Positions 1 to 9,025 of a stretch of DNA of 64,000 bases are shown here, piece by piece. A program made the translations under genes and the position numbers. The notes beneath the pieces were generated by a model, which made no database searches, was not told the DNA's origin, and was given only the letters and a program-made list of their open reading frames with translations. The DNA is from Viridibacillus arvi (GTDB lineage: Bacteria; Bacillota; Bacilli; Bacillales_A; Planococcaceae): positions 843,212 through 907,211 of the forward strand of contig NZ_LILB01000001.1 in assembly GCF_001274945.1 (NCBI RefSeq). Direction: 5' to 3'. The first letter of the stretch is position 1. Each line of letters begins with the position of its first letter.

Positions 1-1085
1 GCAGTAATTTCACCTGACTTAGCACGGAAACTAATATTAGATAACACAGGTTCTTCTGCTCCTGGATAAGTAAAAGACACTTTATCAAATTCAAGTGTTC
101 CTCGTTCTTGGTCTACTGCTTTAGCCCCTTCATTAAGTATTGTCGGTTTCTTATCTAATACTTCATTAATACGTTTTGCGGACACTGCAGCTCTCGGAAT
201 CATAACAAACATCATTGATGCCATAACAAGGGCGAACATGATTTGCATGACGTATTGAATAAATGCCATCAAGTCCCCTATCTGCATACCACCGTTATCG
301 ATACGAATTCCACCAAACCAAATGATACCAACAACTGTTAAATTCATAACAAGCATCATAACCGGCATTAAAAATGCCATTACTTTATTGACTTTTATAG
401 AAACATCCATTAAATCTTTATTTGCTTTTTGTAAACGAACTTTTTCTTGTTTTTCACGATTAAAAGCACGGATAACGCGTATCCCTGTTAAATTTTCGCG
501 TAATACTAAATTCAAACGATCTAAACGTGTTTGCACTAATTTAAAAAGCGGTATTCCTTTTGTCATAATTAGAATAACTGCTCCCATTAGTACAGGGATT
601 GTTGCTACGATAATAAGCGATAATTTTGCATCTTTTGATAAAGCCATTATTAATCCACCAACAAACATAATCGGTGCACTTACAACCATTCTTAGTAACA
701 TGATTACTACTTGCTGTACTTGAGTTATGTCATTTGTTGTTCGTGTAATCAGTGATGCTGTTCCAACTTCATCAAAATCTTGCAGTGAAAATCCTTCAAC
801 ATGATTAAACACTTTACGGCGGACATCACGACCAAAACCCATTGCCGCTTTTGATGAGTAATAGCTTGCAACAATCGATGCACACACTCCGAATGCAGCT
901 ACTAAAAGCATTAATCCACCAATTTTTATAATATAATTCTTATCACCTACTACTACTCCCTTATCAATAATATCTGACATTAGAGTAGGTAAATACAAAT
1001 CAGCCATGGATTGAACGAATACAAGTCCAACCACCGCTAGAACAATCCACTTATAAACTGTGAGGTTTTTTAGTAGTTTAAGCAC
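1..1085 (-). CDS. ABC exporter, permease-ATPase half-transporter (3' end outside window)
   Basis: This is the N-terminal part of a fused ABC exporter that pumps lipids, peptides or drugs out across the membrane. The visible 361 residues hold the six-helix membrane domain and the start of the nucleotide-binding domain (FDKVSFTYPGAEEP, then NISFRAKSGEITA). The window ends just before the Walker A motif. The start is GTG at 1085 with a GAGGAG ribosome binding site. The gene lies 5 bp downstream of the MarR gene and is surely co-transcribed with it. MarR plus a half-transporter resembles the YfiBC/BmrCD-type pumps of Bacillus; a partner half-transporter may lie to the left. The substrate is unknown. 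Confidence 0.9.
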   Translation of the reverse strand, partial: MLKLLKNLTVYKWIVLAVVGLVFVQSMADLYLPTLMSDIIDKGVVVGDKNYIIKIGGLMLLVAAFGVCASIVASYYSSKAAMGFGRDVRRKVFNHVEGFSLQDFDEVGTASLITRTTNDITQVQQVVIMLLRMVVSAPIMFVGGLIMALSKDAKLSLIIVATIPVLMGAVILIMTKGIPLFKLVQTRLDRLNLVLRENLTGIRVIRAFNREKQEKVRLQKANKDLMDVSIKVNKVMAFLMPVMMLVMNLTVVGIIWFGGIRIDNGGMQIGDLMAFIQYVMQIMFALVMASMMFVMIPRAAVSAKRINEVLDKKPTILNEGAKAVDQERGTLEFDKVSFTYPGAEEPVLSNISFRAKSGEIT

Positions 1086-1090
1086 TTAAA

Positions 1091-1561
1091 TCATTCTCCT
1101 CTTTCTATAGCCTCTTCTAATAAAGTGATTATTTGGCGCTGTGATGTTAGAAGATCATCGTATTGTTTTTCACTAAGTGAATCAGTCGCTAACTCAAAAG
1201 CTTTGAGTACACTACTCTCTTGGCTTTGTATCTTGTTATAAAGCAATTGACCTTTATCACTAAGGGTCAACAGCATTTCACGTCTATTATCTTCTACAGG
1301 ATTTCTCTGAATCAATTCAGCCTGTACAAGTCCCTCAACAGCTTGACTTAATGTACTTTTCGGAAAAAACGTTGCCTTCCCTAACTGTTTTTGAGTCATC
1401 TCTTCAAATGGTGCGAGCGTTATTAATAAAGCATATTGAGGAATCGTAAGCTCATTTTCTAATGCCGTTCTTTGCACTATTCTCCTAATACAATGGTTCA
1501 CATGCCAAAATGAATGTAATAACTTTTCAGACCTTATACTAGCGTCTTTTTCAAGACTCAA
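1091..1561 (-). CDS. MarR-family transcriptional regulator
   Basis: This is a 156-residue MarR-type winged-helix repressor. The core reads LTIPQYALLITLAPFEEMTQ, then KQLGKATFFPKSTLSQAVEGL as recognition helix, then the wing RNPVEDNRREMLLTLSDKG, the most typical part of the family. The start is TTG at 1561 behind AAAGGAG. It is the first gene of a two-gene operon with the ABC exporter and probably represses both genes in response to an exported compound. Two GAACAGTTC-like palindromes lie just upstream, overlapping the likely promoter. Confidence 0.93.
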   Translation of the reverse strand: MSLEKDASIRSEKLLHSFWHVNHCIRRIVQRTALENELTIPQYALLITLAPFEEMTQKQLGKATFFPKSTLSQAVEGLVQAELIQRNPVEDNRREMLLTLSDKGQLLYNKIQSQESSVLKAFELATDSLSEKQYDDLLTSQRQIITLLEEAIERGE

Positions 1562-1583
1562 AATCCCCCACTCCTTTCATTTC

Positions 1584-1607
1584 AAACAGTTCCATTACGA
1601 ACAGTTC
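1584..1607 (-). promoter_or_regulatory. Probable MarR operator (two GAACTGTTC-like palindromes)
   Basis: On the minus strand GAACTGTTC (1599-1607) and GAACTGTTT (1584-1592) are repeated with centres 15 bp apart. An extended -10 (TGC TATTAT) overlaps their upstream edge. The placement fits autorepression by the MarR protein; the assignment is inference. Confidence 0.45.
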
Positions 1608-1699
1608 TATAATAGCACAATTAAATTTACATTTTTATTGAAGAACAATCAAGCGAAAAGCGTTGTATTTGGCAAACTAATTTCATTATTAAAACGGCA

Positions 1700-1747
1700 A
1701 AAGAAAACCCAGTTAGAGGACCTTATTATACTGTCCTTTAACCGGGG
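1700..1747 (-). terminator. Rho-independent terminator of the MFS gene
   Basis: A 15-bp stem with two mismatches (1707-1721 with 1732-1746) is followed on the minus strand by TTTTCTTTT. Confidence 0.85.
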
Positions 1748-1770
1748 TATTTTACATATTCAAGTTAACT

Positions 1771-2964
1771 TTAATGTTTCAAATTCATCGCCGTCTTATA
1801 AAATGCTGCACTAGATAGTACTATCAAAGCTACCAAGAAAAAGAGTTGATCTTGAAAATGCACTAGCAGCCATCCACCTATTACTGGACCGATGAAACTT
1901 CCTAAGTTCTTGAATTGGGCAGCCCCTAAAAAACTTGCTTTTTGTGTTTCGGGGGCAATTTCATCAATTAAGACATTCATTGTTGGGAAAACAAAGATCT
2001 CACCAATCGTAAACAGTACCATCCCTATAACAAATATGAGACTACTATTTGCCACGCCAAATAAAGCTAATCCTGCTACAAAGAATCCAATGCCCACTAA
2101 TAGTGTGGATTTCGTTGAATATCGCTCTGAATAGATACTAATAGGTAATTGTAGAATAAGAACTACCGCTGCATTAAGTGCGATTAAAAATGAGTATAGT
2201 TTTACTCCATCCTCAACAGTCAATTCGACCAATTGAGGTAATGTAGAATCGAACTGAGAATATCCAAAGTTAATCAATATCGCTCCCGCAACAAACAGCT
2301 GCATTTTTCGATTCGATAAAATAATGCGAAACATATGATGTATTTGAATTTGTGTTCCTAGTTTTTGCTGTTTCATTTCATATCGATTCAATACAATCAT
2401 CAAAAAGATTCCATATACGCAGTACATAGCGCCTGTAAACAAAAAAGGAACGCTTGGACTTGATAGGCTGGCTATATATACTCCTACAACAGGACCTATA
2501 ACAGCAGCTATATTAATTGCTGTATATCGTAATGAAAAGAGACGTTTTCTTTTTTCTTGTGGCGTAAAATCAATCATTAATGCTTGTGTAGCCGGTTCAA
2601 AAAATGAACGACATAAACCATTGATAGCATTTAAGACTATGAACATAGCAACTATATTTGTCGTAGCAAATCCTATAAACACCGTACTCCATACAAAAAC
2701 AGTGATTAACAGAATTCGTTTTCTACCAAATCGATCAGTCAAATAACCACCGATAAAGCCCCCTATAGTAGATAATAATGGGGCAATTCCTATCGTTATA
2801 CCTATAAGTAAAGGCCCTACTCCTAAATCTTTATGTAGATAAAGCGCCAAAAAGGGCATAGCCATAAAACTTGCGATACGTGTAAATACTGTACCGCCTA
2901 AAATGATCCATACTAATGGATGAAAATGTTGGAAGAATCTCAATTTTAAGCACTTCACTTTCAA
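1771..2964 (-). CDS. MFS transporter, drug-efflux type
   Basis: This is a 12-helix major facilitator protein of 397 residues, probably a proton-driven exporter. The family signature between helices 2 and 3 is seen as GGYLTDRFGRKR (residues 72-83), and the second half carries a similar loop after SIYSERYSTKS. The leftmost start is a TTG without a clear ribosome binding site, so the true start may be an internal GTG or TTG a few codons on. The gene stands alone with its own terminator. The substrate cannot be told from sequence. Confidence 0.88.
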   Translation of the reverse strand: MKVKCLKLRFFQHFHPLVWIILGGTVFTRIASFMAMPFLALYLHKDLGVGPLLIGITIGIAPLLSTIGGFIGGYLTDRFGRKRILLITVFVWSTVFIGFATTNIVAMFIVLNAINGLCRSFFEPATQALMIDFTPQEKRKRLFSLRYTAINIAAVIGPVVGVYIASLSSPSVPFLFTGAMYCVYGIFLMIVLNRYEMKQQKLGTQIQIHHMFRIILSNRKMQLFVAGAILINFGYSQFDSTLPQLVELTVEDGVKLYSFLIALNAAVVLILQLPISIYSERYSTKSTLLVGIGFFVAGLALFGVANSSLIFVIGMVLFTIGEIFVFPTMNVLIDEIAPETQKASFLGAAQFKNLGSFIGPVIGGWLLVHFQDQLFFLVALIVLSSAAFYKTAMNLKH

Positions 2965-3097
2965 ATAATTAAATTTACAATTTTAACAAATATAACACCA
3001 CCAATATATGTATGAACAGAGTTAAATTTTCACTACTTTAATTATTTTGATAAATCTGAGTTTATGAGGCGAAGAAGTTACAGGTTTTATTATTAAA

Positions 3098-3148
3098 TAA
3101 AAAGCCCCTTATACTAGAAGAACAAAATGATCTTCATTGTATAGGGGC
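3098..3148 (-). terminator. Terminator of the methylase operon
   Basis: GCCCCTATAC pairs with GTATAAGGGGC on the minus strand, followed by TTTTTATTT. Confidence 0.85.
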
Positions 3149-3153
3149 ATATA

Positions 3154-4095
3154 TCATTTACAAACTAATACTTGTCTAGCAAAAGTACCTTTTCTTGCTT
3201 CACAGCGATCGATAATTTCAAAACCAGCTTCTTCAACCATATGGTCCATTGTATCAATCGTTACTATTACAACTTTTTTGGTGAATCGGCGAGCCTGCTT
3301 CACGATATCAAGCTGTTCTTCAACAGTAATATGTGTGAATAAATTGTACGGCATATCAATGATTGCAACATCATAATTGTCTTCAATCTCTGAAATTGGT
3401 CCAGTAGTTACATTGCCTTCTAAACCGAAATGGGCAATATTTTTTCTTGAGCCTAGCACTACACGTCGATTAATATCTCGTCCTACGATATCGATTCCCA
3501 TCGATAATGCTTCAACTAAAACTGTCCCAATACCGCAACATGGATCGATTGCACGAACCCCGTTAGGATGCGGAACTGCAATATTTGCAACGGCTCTTGC
3601 AACACGTGTATTTAGCGCTGTTGAGTACATATGCGGTTTTTGCTGGTGGTGAAGCCAAATAGGTTCACTGACTTCTAATTTACCAAAATACCATTTGTTA
3701 TCTATCATAACGACACCAAATACAGTTTCAGGTTGCTCTAAATCAGGTTCACCTTTAATACGTAAACCAATATTACGTTCGATTTCTCGTCGTTTTGAGT
3801 GGCCTACCTTTTTCATAGAACCAAGCTCGGAGTCATTCAAACAAACAACTTTAAATGTTGCATGATCTAAATCAAGTTGTTCAACTAAGTCGGCTATTTG
3901 TTCGAAGCTATCACCTTCATATATTACTTCAAGGCGCTCTTTCATAAATGGACTTCTACTTGGATCTATTTCTATCGTACTTTTCAACACATTTGAAAGG
4001 ACGTCGAATCCAAAAAATGATCGCATCTCCATACGACACAAATCATACTCATCTCGATGTCCTGAATATGTGTAAATAAATTCTCTGTTACTCAA
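3154..4095 (-). CDS. TRM11-like SAM-dependent RNA methylase
   Basis: This is a 313-residue Rossmann-fold methyltransferase of the UPF0020/TRM11 group, which methylates RNA bases. The SAM-binding motif DPCCGIG is at residues 184-190 and the catalytic (D/N)PPY-type motif appears as DMPYN at 247-251. The first 150 residues form the substrate-binding half. Translation starts at a TTG (4095) behind AAGGA. It follows the 193-residue gene by 14 bp and so forms the second gene of an operon. The exact RNA target is unknown. Confidence 0.85.
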   Translation of the reverse strand: MSNREFIYTYSGHRDEYDLCRMEMRSFFGFDVLSNVLKSTIEIDPSRSPFMKERLEVIYEGDSFEQIADLVEQLDLDHATFKVVCLNDSELGSMKKVGHSKRREIERNIGLRIKGEPDLEQPETVFGVVMIDNKWYFGKLEVSEPIWLHHQQKPHMYSTALNTRVARAVANIAVPHPNGVRAIDPCCGIGTVLVEALSMGIDIVGRDINRRVVLGSRKNIAHFGLEGNVTTGPISEIEDNYDVAIIDMPYNLFTHITVEEQLDIVKQARRFTKKVVIVTIDTMDHMVEEAGFEIIDRCEARKGTFARQVLVCK

Positions 4096-4109
4096 TCATT
4101 TCCCATCCT

Positions 4110-4691
4110 TCACTGTGCTTCCTCAATCTCTTCAACTAATTTGAAGAAGAAGCGATAAATCATATTATAGATTTCTTCAAATGATTTCGCTTCACTAAAA
4201 CCTTCTAGATAGTCTAATGGCACATTTATATCCCATAAACCATCTTCAGCGGAAAACATGACACTGTATTTCGCATTATCTCCTTGCAAATGTGTATTCA
4301 AATAAGTTTTTATCGCTTCGCCGAATTTCTTTTGTAATTTTAAACCAAATAAGGCTGTGTACGTTTCGAAAACATCATCGAATTCTAGCGCTACAGCATC
4401 CATGCGGATTAACTCAAAATTACTAGATTCTACATAAACAAATTCATTTGCTTGTTCTTTCAAATATGAAATTGGTTTCTGCAAGAAAGCAGGAGTTTCC
4501 GTAGAGATCAATTCTTCCGTCTCTTTATTACAGCGTTCAAGAGCATCTATGTGAAATGCTTTTTCAGCAACAGCTACACCATTAGGAAGTAATTGATGTT
4601 TTTCTGCGAATTCCTTTTCAATATCAAACAATTCAATTTTGTTTTCACTTATATGATTTTCAATATAATTTTCAATTTGTTGTTTTAACAA
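4110..4691 (-). CDS. Conserved hypothetical acidic protein
   Basis: I do not recognise a domain in this 193-residue acidic protein. It starts with a helical segment (QQIENYIENHISENK), has a mixed central part and ends in an acidic tail (FKLVEEIEEAQ). There is no signal peptide or membrane span. Similar Bacillales proteins sometimes carry the name branched-chain aminotransferase, but nothing in this sequence resembles that PLP enzyme fold. The TTG start at 4691 follows a GGAG. It is the upstream partner of the RNA methylase in a two-gene operon. Confidence 0.75.
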   Translation of the reverse strand: MLKQQIENYIENHISENKIELFDIEKEFAEKHQLLPNGVAVAEKAFHIDALERCNKETEELISTETPAFLQKPISYLKEQANEFVYVESSNFELIRMDAVALEFDDVFETYTALFGLKLQKKFGEAIKTYLNTHLQGDNAKYSVMFSAEDGLWDINVPLDYLEGFSEAKSFEEIYNMIYRFFFKLVEEIEEAQ

Positions 4692-4984
4692 GTTAAGTCA
4701 GCTCCTTTACTTGAAAGGAATTGAATTGGATTCCTCTCATACCCTAGTATAGCCTAAATTGTACTGTTAAGCCTTTAATTTATTATCTTGAAATATAGAT
4801 CTTTTATTGTCGGTTAATTTCTAACTAAAATACTTATGGAATGTCGAGTTCTGGCACCATTCATGTCAACTCATTTTATTGGATTATAACAATAGTTGTT
4901 GTTTTTTTGTCAACAAAACTCACTTAAACAAGCACTTTTTATCAACACAAATAATATGATGTAAAAAACAAGGGGTGTTGCATA

Positions 4985-5617
4985 GTGGCTTGGTTAATCA
5001 TTTTAGCTTTTGCGTTTTCATCTAGTATTGATAATTTAGGTGTAGGAATTTCTTACGGTATTCGTAAGATTACAATCAGATTTGACAAAAACCTTTTAAT
5101 CGCGTTCATTTGTTTTCTAATGAGTATGGGAGGGATTACATTTGGTGTTTGGCTATCAACCATTCTTCCAGGTATGCTTCCAGTAATCTTTGGAGCTTTC
5201 GTATTATTTGTTATCGGTATTCGGATCATACTTTTGGCAAAACCTCGTAAAAAGGAATTCTCACCAGTGGGTAGTACGAATGAAGTGCAGTCTAAACGTT
5301 TCCAAGATGTTTTAAGGAATCCCGAAAAAGCTAATCTTGATAAGTCTGGTGAAATTGGTTGGTGGGAATCTGTACTCCTAGGCGTTGCATTATCTGCGAA
5401 TGCACTTACGAATGGACTAGGAGCCGGTTTGCTCGGGCTTTCACCTCTTGCAATTTCAATTACTGCTGCTATAGGTAGTTTTGTTACTGTTTGGGCAGGA
5501 GTCAAATTAGGAAGTAAAGTTGCCGATGTTCGAATTGGATCTTTTACTCTTGGTCAATTTGGAACAATCATCAGTGGAGTAATTATTATAGTAGTTGCTT
5601 GTACAGTATTCTTTTAA
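4985..5617 (+). CDS. ytaF: Sporulation membrane protein YtaF
   Basis: This 210-residue polytopic membrane protein of the MntP/YtaF superfamily has six helices. It has the same length as B. subtilis YtaF, a forespore-expressed protein. The two halves carry the typical repeated small-residue motifs, FAFSSSIDNLGVGISYG near the N-terminus and ALSANALTNGLGAGLLG in the second half; the acidic residues point to cation transport. A long hydrophilic loop separates the halves (about residues 84-120). The GTG start at 4985 is preceded by AAGGGGTG. The transport role is inference. Confidence 0.9.
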   Translation: MAWLIILAFAFSSSIDNLGVGISYGIRKITIRFDKNLLIAFICFLMSMGGITFGVWLSTILPGMLPVIFGAFVLFVIGIRIILLAKPRKKEFSPVGSTNEVQSKRFQDVLRNPEKANLDKSGEIGWWESVLLGVALSANALTNGLGAGLLGLSPLAISITAAIGSFVTVWAGVKLGSKVADVRIGSFTLGQFGTIISGVIIIVVACTVFF

Positions 5618-5624
5618 CTCAATT

Positions 5625-5643
5625 TGTTGACAATTTGTCAACA
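5625..5643 (+). promoter_or_regulatory. Inverted repeat TGTTGACA-N3-TGTCAACA upstream of the XRE gene
   Basis: This is a perfect 8-3-8 inverted repeat containing a -35-like TTGACA. A related TTGTCAACA lies at 4907-4915 upstream of ytaF. It may be the operator of the downstream XRE regulator; the assignment is inference. Confidence 0.4.
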
Positions 5644-5730
5644 TTAATATACTCTTTTTGAGAATGTATATTTCCACATTATACAAATGCATTAATTTAC
5701 GTATAGTAACTTAAGGAAGGAGAATCGAAA

Positions 5731-6375
5731 ATGGCTGAACAGAAAAACAGCACTACTCTAGGTTTATTGCTAAGAGATTTATTAAAAGAACGCTCAATGT
5801 CAATGCGGAAGTTTAGTGAACTCACCGGAATCGATACAGCTACTATTTCTCGGATTATAAACGGTAAACGAAAAGCAACCCCACAACATTTAGAAAAATT
5901 TGCTGAATGCCTTGAAGTTCCTTTAATCAATCTTTTTGAAGCTGCAGGATACCCTATTGAACAGAAACAGGAAAAGTCCAATTCAGATATTCATACGTCT
6001 GTTGACGCAATTCAAGCTTTTCTTGAGACTTCCAATGTTTACGATAAGCAATTTTCGATGGCAGATGTTGAAGAAAAATTAGAAAACTATGGACTATATG
6101 CACAAACAGAAGAGGGTAAAAACACGATTCTTGAAGATTTTGATAAAAAAATTCAGAAGGTAGGTAGTGTTGGCCCATTTATAAGCAAATTGAAAGAGTT
6201 ATATGAGAAATTCACATTAGGGAAGGGTACACTATTTGAACTTACCTTAATTGGAAGTACATTATTATATTTTATTATTCCTGTAGATGCTATTCCTGAT
6301 TATCTATTTCCGATTGGCTATTTAGACGATGCAATAGCTGTACAACTTACCACAAGTGCATTACTAAAAAAATAA
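5731..6375 (+). CDS. XRE-family HTH protein with C-terminal DUF1232 domain
   Basis: This 214-residue protein has an N-terminal Cro/CI-type helix-turn-helix (residues 11-65, TGIDTATISRIINGKRKAT) and a C-terminal DUF1232/YkvA domain (signature PVDAIPDYLFPIGYLDDA, residues 184-201). DUF1232 is usually membrane-associated; here a hydrophobic stretch TLIGSTLLYFIIP precedes the signature, so this may be a membrane-tethered regulator. The start at 5731 follows a strong AAGGAGAATCG. It lies 29 bp ahead of the LCP ligase gene and is probably co-transcribed with it, which hints at an envelope role. Confidence 0.85.
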   Translation: MAEQKNSTTLGLLLRDLLKERSMSMRKFSELTGIDTATISRIINGKRKATPQHLEKFAECLEVPLINLFEAAGYPIEQKQEKSNSDIHTSVDAIQAFLETSNVYDKQFSMADVEEKLENYGLYAQTEEGKNTILEDFDKKIQKVGSVGPFISKLKELYEKFTLGKGTLFELTLIGSTLLYFIIPVDAIPDYLFPIGYLDDAIAVQLTTSALLKK

Positions 6376-6404
6376 TTACAATTAAATGATAGGTGGATTT
6401 ATTT

Positions 6405-7373
6405 ATGAAAAATAGCAATAAGAACCGTAAATGGCTAAGAAATTTGTTCTTAGCATTCGCACTAGTGATTGTAGCAGGAATCATCTATTGGGTATATCAG
6501 TACAATAGTGGATTGTCTTTGGCAAACGATGGCCTCTATAAGGATGACACAACGACGTTTGATCCATTCGAAGGTGCGGATCTGCAATTTGGTGAGATTA
6601 ACGTACTACTAATAGGAAGTGACTCAAGAGGCGAAAAAGGTGCTAGATCGGATGCATTATTGATTGCACACTATAATCAGAAGACGAATAAAGTAAAAAC
6701 TGTTTCTATTATGAGAGATACGTATGTTGACATCCCAGATTACGGAAAGCAGAAGATAAATGCTGCTTTTGCTTTTGGAGGCCCTGAACTTGTAAGAAAA
6801 ACAATTAAGAAGAATTTTGATATTGATGTAAATTACTACGCTGTCGTTGATTTTGAGGGATTCCCTAAAATTATTGATCTTATAGCTCCAGATGGGATTA
6901 AGGTTGATATTCCATATAAAATGGAGTATGGAATTGGAATGACATTAAATCCGGGTAAACAGACTTTACATGGTGATCAGTTATTAGGATATGTACGATT
7001 CCGCCACGATCGCCTAAGTGACTTTGGGCGGGTGGAACGCCAGCAAGAAGTTTTGTCTAAAGTTAAAGAAGAAGCTATCAGTATTCAAAGCTTAGTAAAT
7101 TTGCCAAAAATACTTGGTGTTGCTGATCCATATATTGATACAAATGTTGACAATAAAACGATTCTTACAATTGGAAAAGGTTTATTAGTTGGGAAATCTA
7201 AAGGTATGGATACTTTACGAATTCCTATTGCAAATTCTTTTGAAAACAAAAATGTAGACGTAGGTGCAGTCCTAGATATTAACCTCGAAAAGAACAAGCA
7301 AGCATTAGAAGAGTTTTTATCATCAGAGGTCAATGAAAAAAAAATTACTAAATCTGAAGAAGTTTCATCTTAG
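6405..7373 (+). CDS. LytR-CpsA-Psr (LCP) family cell-wall ligase
   Basis: LCP enzymes attach teichoic acids or other anionic polymers to peptidoglycan at the outer membrane face. The 322-residue protein has a short cytoplasmic tail, one membrane anchor (residues about 9-30) and an extracellular LCP domain. Catalytic arginine and aspartate motifs are visible as GSDSRGEKGARSDALL, MRDTYVDIP and RFRHDRLSDFGRVERQQ. I start at ATG 6405 because the GTG at 6393 lies inside the AGGTGG ribosome binding site. It sits 8 bp before the PAP2 phosphatase, a sensible pairing because both use undecaprenyl lipid carriers. Confidence 0.92.
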   Translation: MKNSNKNRKWLRNLFLAFALVIVAGIIYWVYQYNSGLSLANDGLYKDDTTTFDPFEGADLQFGEINVLLIGSDSRGEKGARSDALLIAHYNQKTNKVKTVSIMRDTYVDIPDYGKQKINAAFAFGGPELVRKTIKKNFDIDVNYYAVVDFEGFPKIIDLIAPDGIKVDIPYKMEYGIGMTLNPGKQTLHGDQLLGYVRFRHDRLSDFGRVERQQEVLSKVKEEAISIQSLVNLPKILGVADPYIDTNVDNKTILTIGKGLLVGKSKGMDTLRIPIANSFENKNVDVGAVLDINLEKNKQALEEFLSSEVNEKKITKSEEVSS

Positions 7374-7381
7374 GTATCAAC

Positions 7382-7960
7382 ATGAATATAGACTATCAAC
7401 TTTTCAAACTAATTAACCAGTTTGCAGGACAGAACTCGATTCTCGATCAACTTGTTCTTTTGTTTTCGACATATGGTCCCATTCTGTTTGGAATGGTCTT
7501 AATATGGCTATGGTTTTCAAAATCCAATAATCAGCATGAAAATCGAAAGATCGTATTATATGCGTTAACGATTGTTATTCTAACACTCGGTATTGATAAG
7601 ATTATTGAAATGGCATATTTTCGACCACGTCCATTTGTCGACCATGCAGTAACATTGTTATATGAAAAAACAAACCTAGACCCTTCATTTCCAAGTAATC
7701 ATGCTGCAGGTTCATTTGCCTTGGCATTCGCCCTCTTTTGGAAACGAAAAAAAGTGGGAAGTGTACTTATAATTTTGGCCTTTGTCATGGCACTTTCAAG
7801 AATTTTTATTGGCGTACATTACCCTCTAGATGTAATGGCTGGTGCAACCATCGGATTAGGTGTAACTTACCTTGTTATATCACAAAGCCGTTTACTTGAA
7901 TCACCATACAATCTAATCATTCATATCTGCAATAAGTTAAGCTTGAAAACAAATAGATAA
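7382..7960 (+). CDS. PAP2-family phosphatase, probable undecaprenyl-diphosphatase
   Basis: This 192-residue membrane phosphatase has the three acid-phosphatase motifs: KIIEMAYFRPRP, PSNHAAGS and SRIFIGVHYPLDV. Size and N-terminus (MNIDYQLFKLINQFAGQN) resemble the BcrC/YwoA undecaprenyl pyrophosphate phosphatases, which recycle the lipid carrier for wall synthesis and give bacitracin tolerance. It has about five membrane helices. It follows the LCP gene by 8 bp in one operon. The substrate is inferred from the family and the context. Confidence 0.88.
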   Translation: MNIDYQLFKLINQFAGQNSILDQLVLLFSTYGPILFGMVLIWLWFSKSNNQHENRKIVLYALTIVILTLGIDKIIEMAYFRPRPFVDHAVTLLYEKTNLDPSFPSNHAAGSFALAFALFWKRKKVGSVLIILAFVMALSRIFIGVHYPLDVMAGATIGLGVTYLVISQSRLLESPYNLIIHICNKLSLKTNR

Positions 7961-8014
7961 GTTGTTTATTTTCTCTCTTAGCCTATGATTCTACTTTAGG
8001 TGGTTCATATGGAG

Positions 8015-8048
8015 AACGTTTCAAAAGCCTAATGACTTTTGAAACGTT
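8015..8048. terminator. 13-bp perfect hairpin, probable terminator
   Basis: AACGTTTCAAAAG pairs with CTTTTGAAACGTT around an 8-base loop, 55 bp past the PAP2 gene. It lies between convergent units. No long T run follows on either strand, so termination is probable but not certain. Confidence 0.55.
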
Positions 8049-8052
8049 TAAT

Positions 8053-8328
8053 TTAATTTATAGCATTCCCTTTTCCATCGTAAAACCCCACAAAATAACC
8101 TTCTGATAAAGCATCATTTAAAATCTCACTTCGTATAGTCCAAAATACGGATTCTTTAGGTTCTACATGAAAAACCGTCGTGAATCCTTTATTCCCCAAT
8201 TTCACCTTGACTACATTCGATTTATTATTTTAGAAACTACTTTTGAAATCTTCACCTTAGAAAGTTCTTTGATAGCTAGTTAACGTCACATTGCTACCCC
8301 ATTTCATTTTTCCAACAAATGTTTTCAT
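8053..8328 (-). pseudogene. Decayed small gene
   Basis: Reading minus from ATG 8328 gives MKTFVGKMKWGSNVTL and then a stop. A different frame further on gives a protein-like run ending at 8053 (GFTTVFHVEPKESVFW, then EILNDALSEGYFVGFYD). At least one frameshift and one stop separate the two parts. I do not recognise the family. The rest of the 540-bp gap (7961-8519) holds only the hairpin at 8015 and the leader of the next gene. Confidence 0.4.
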
Positions 8329-8519
8329 AAAAAAAGAACCGATTTGATTCGATTCCTGAAGTTAATATTGAGGTACTTTTCTCTTAGTTTACAGTATTCC
8401 TTATACTTATCTACATACATTTGTTAAAATGAATAGTACACTAAGAGAAGCAATTAAGTATTAGGGAAAATGTTGATATTTGGTAGCTTTTTAAATTATT
8501 TAAGGTGGGCTATATTAAA

Positions 8520-8873
8520 TTGAAAAATAAAAAAAACGATAAAAAGCATCATTATTTTAAATTAAATGAAGATGATATTTTAGAAATAGTTTGTCACCAC
8601 TTAGCAGATCAAGAAGAGTTAGGTACTTATAATTCTAAATTAACATTTATTGATGAAGGAAATGATGATTTACGAATTGTTGCTGCATTTGGTGAGTTAG
8701 AAGATGAAAGCATTACTGAATTAGACTTATTTAAATTAGATAAAGAAATCGATTATAATGGAGATCATGCGAATATTCCAGAAGGATGTAATTTAGATCC
8801 AACTAATCCAGAAACAAGAGAGAAAGTAAAAAAGTTACTAGATAAAATTAAAAATGGAGAAAAAATTTTTTAA
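8520..8873 (+). CDS. Small soluble hypothetical protein
   Basis: This is a 117-residue charged protein of unknown function. It is rich in Lys, Asp and Glu, with a mixed alpha/beta pattern (KLTFIDEGNDDLRIVAAFGE) and a C-terminal helix (REKVKKLLDKIKNGEKIF). It has no signal peptide or membrane span. The GTG at 8505 is part of the AAGGTGG ribosome binding site, so TTG 8520 is the likely start. It is monocistronic with its own terminator. Confidence 0.7.
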   Translation: MKNKKNDKKHHYFKLNEDDILEIVCHHLADQEELGTYNSKLTFIDEGNDDLRIVAAFGELEDESITELDLFKLDKEIDYNGDHANIPEGCNLDPTNPETREKVKKLLDKIKNGEKIF

Positions 8874-8894
8874 TTAATTCATTGAATTAAATCT

Positions 8895-8940
8895 GCACCT
8901 CAATTGTTAGACTTAAGTCTACAATTGGAGGTGCTTTTCT
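8895..8940 (+). terminator. Terminator
   Basis: GCACCTCAATTG and CAATTGGAGGTGC form a long stem followed by TTTTCT. Confidence 0.9.
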
Positions 8941-9025
8941 ATTGTAACTGTACACTAAGGATTTCAATATAATTATATTTTGATATAATTATATTTATGA
9001 TAAATTTGGAAATAGAGGTGATTTT

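Noticed and set aside
322-723. 133-residue plus-strand frame
   Set aside because: Antisense shadow of the ABC exporter, which has clear domain matches on minus.
8335-8400. Repeat GAACCGATTTGATTCGATTC as operator
   Set aside because: Too short and imperfect, and no gene starts nearby on that side.
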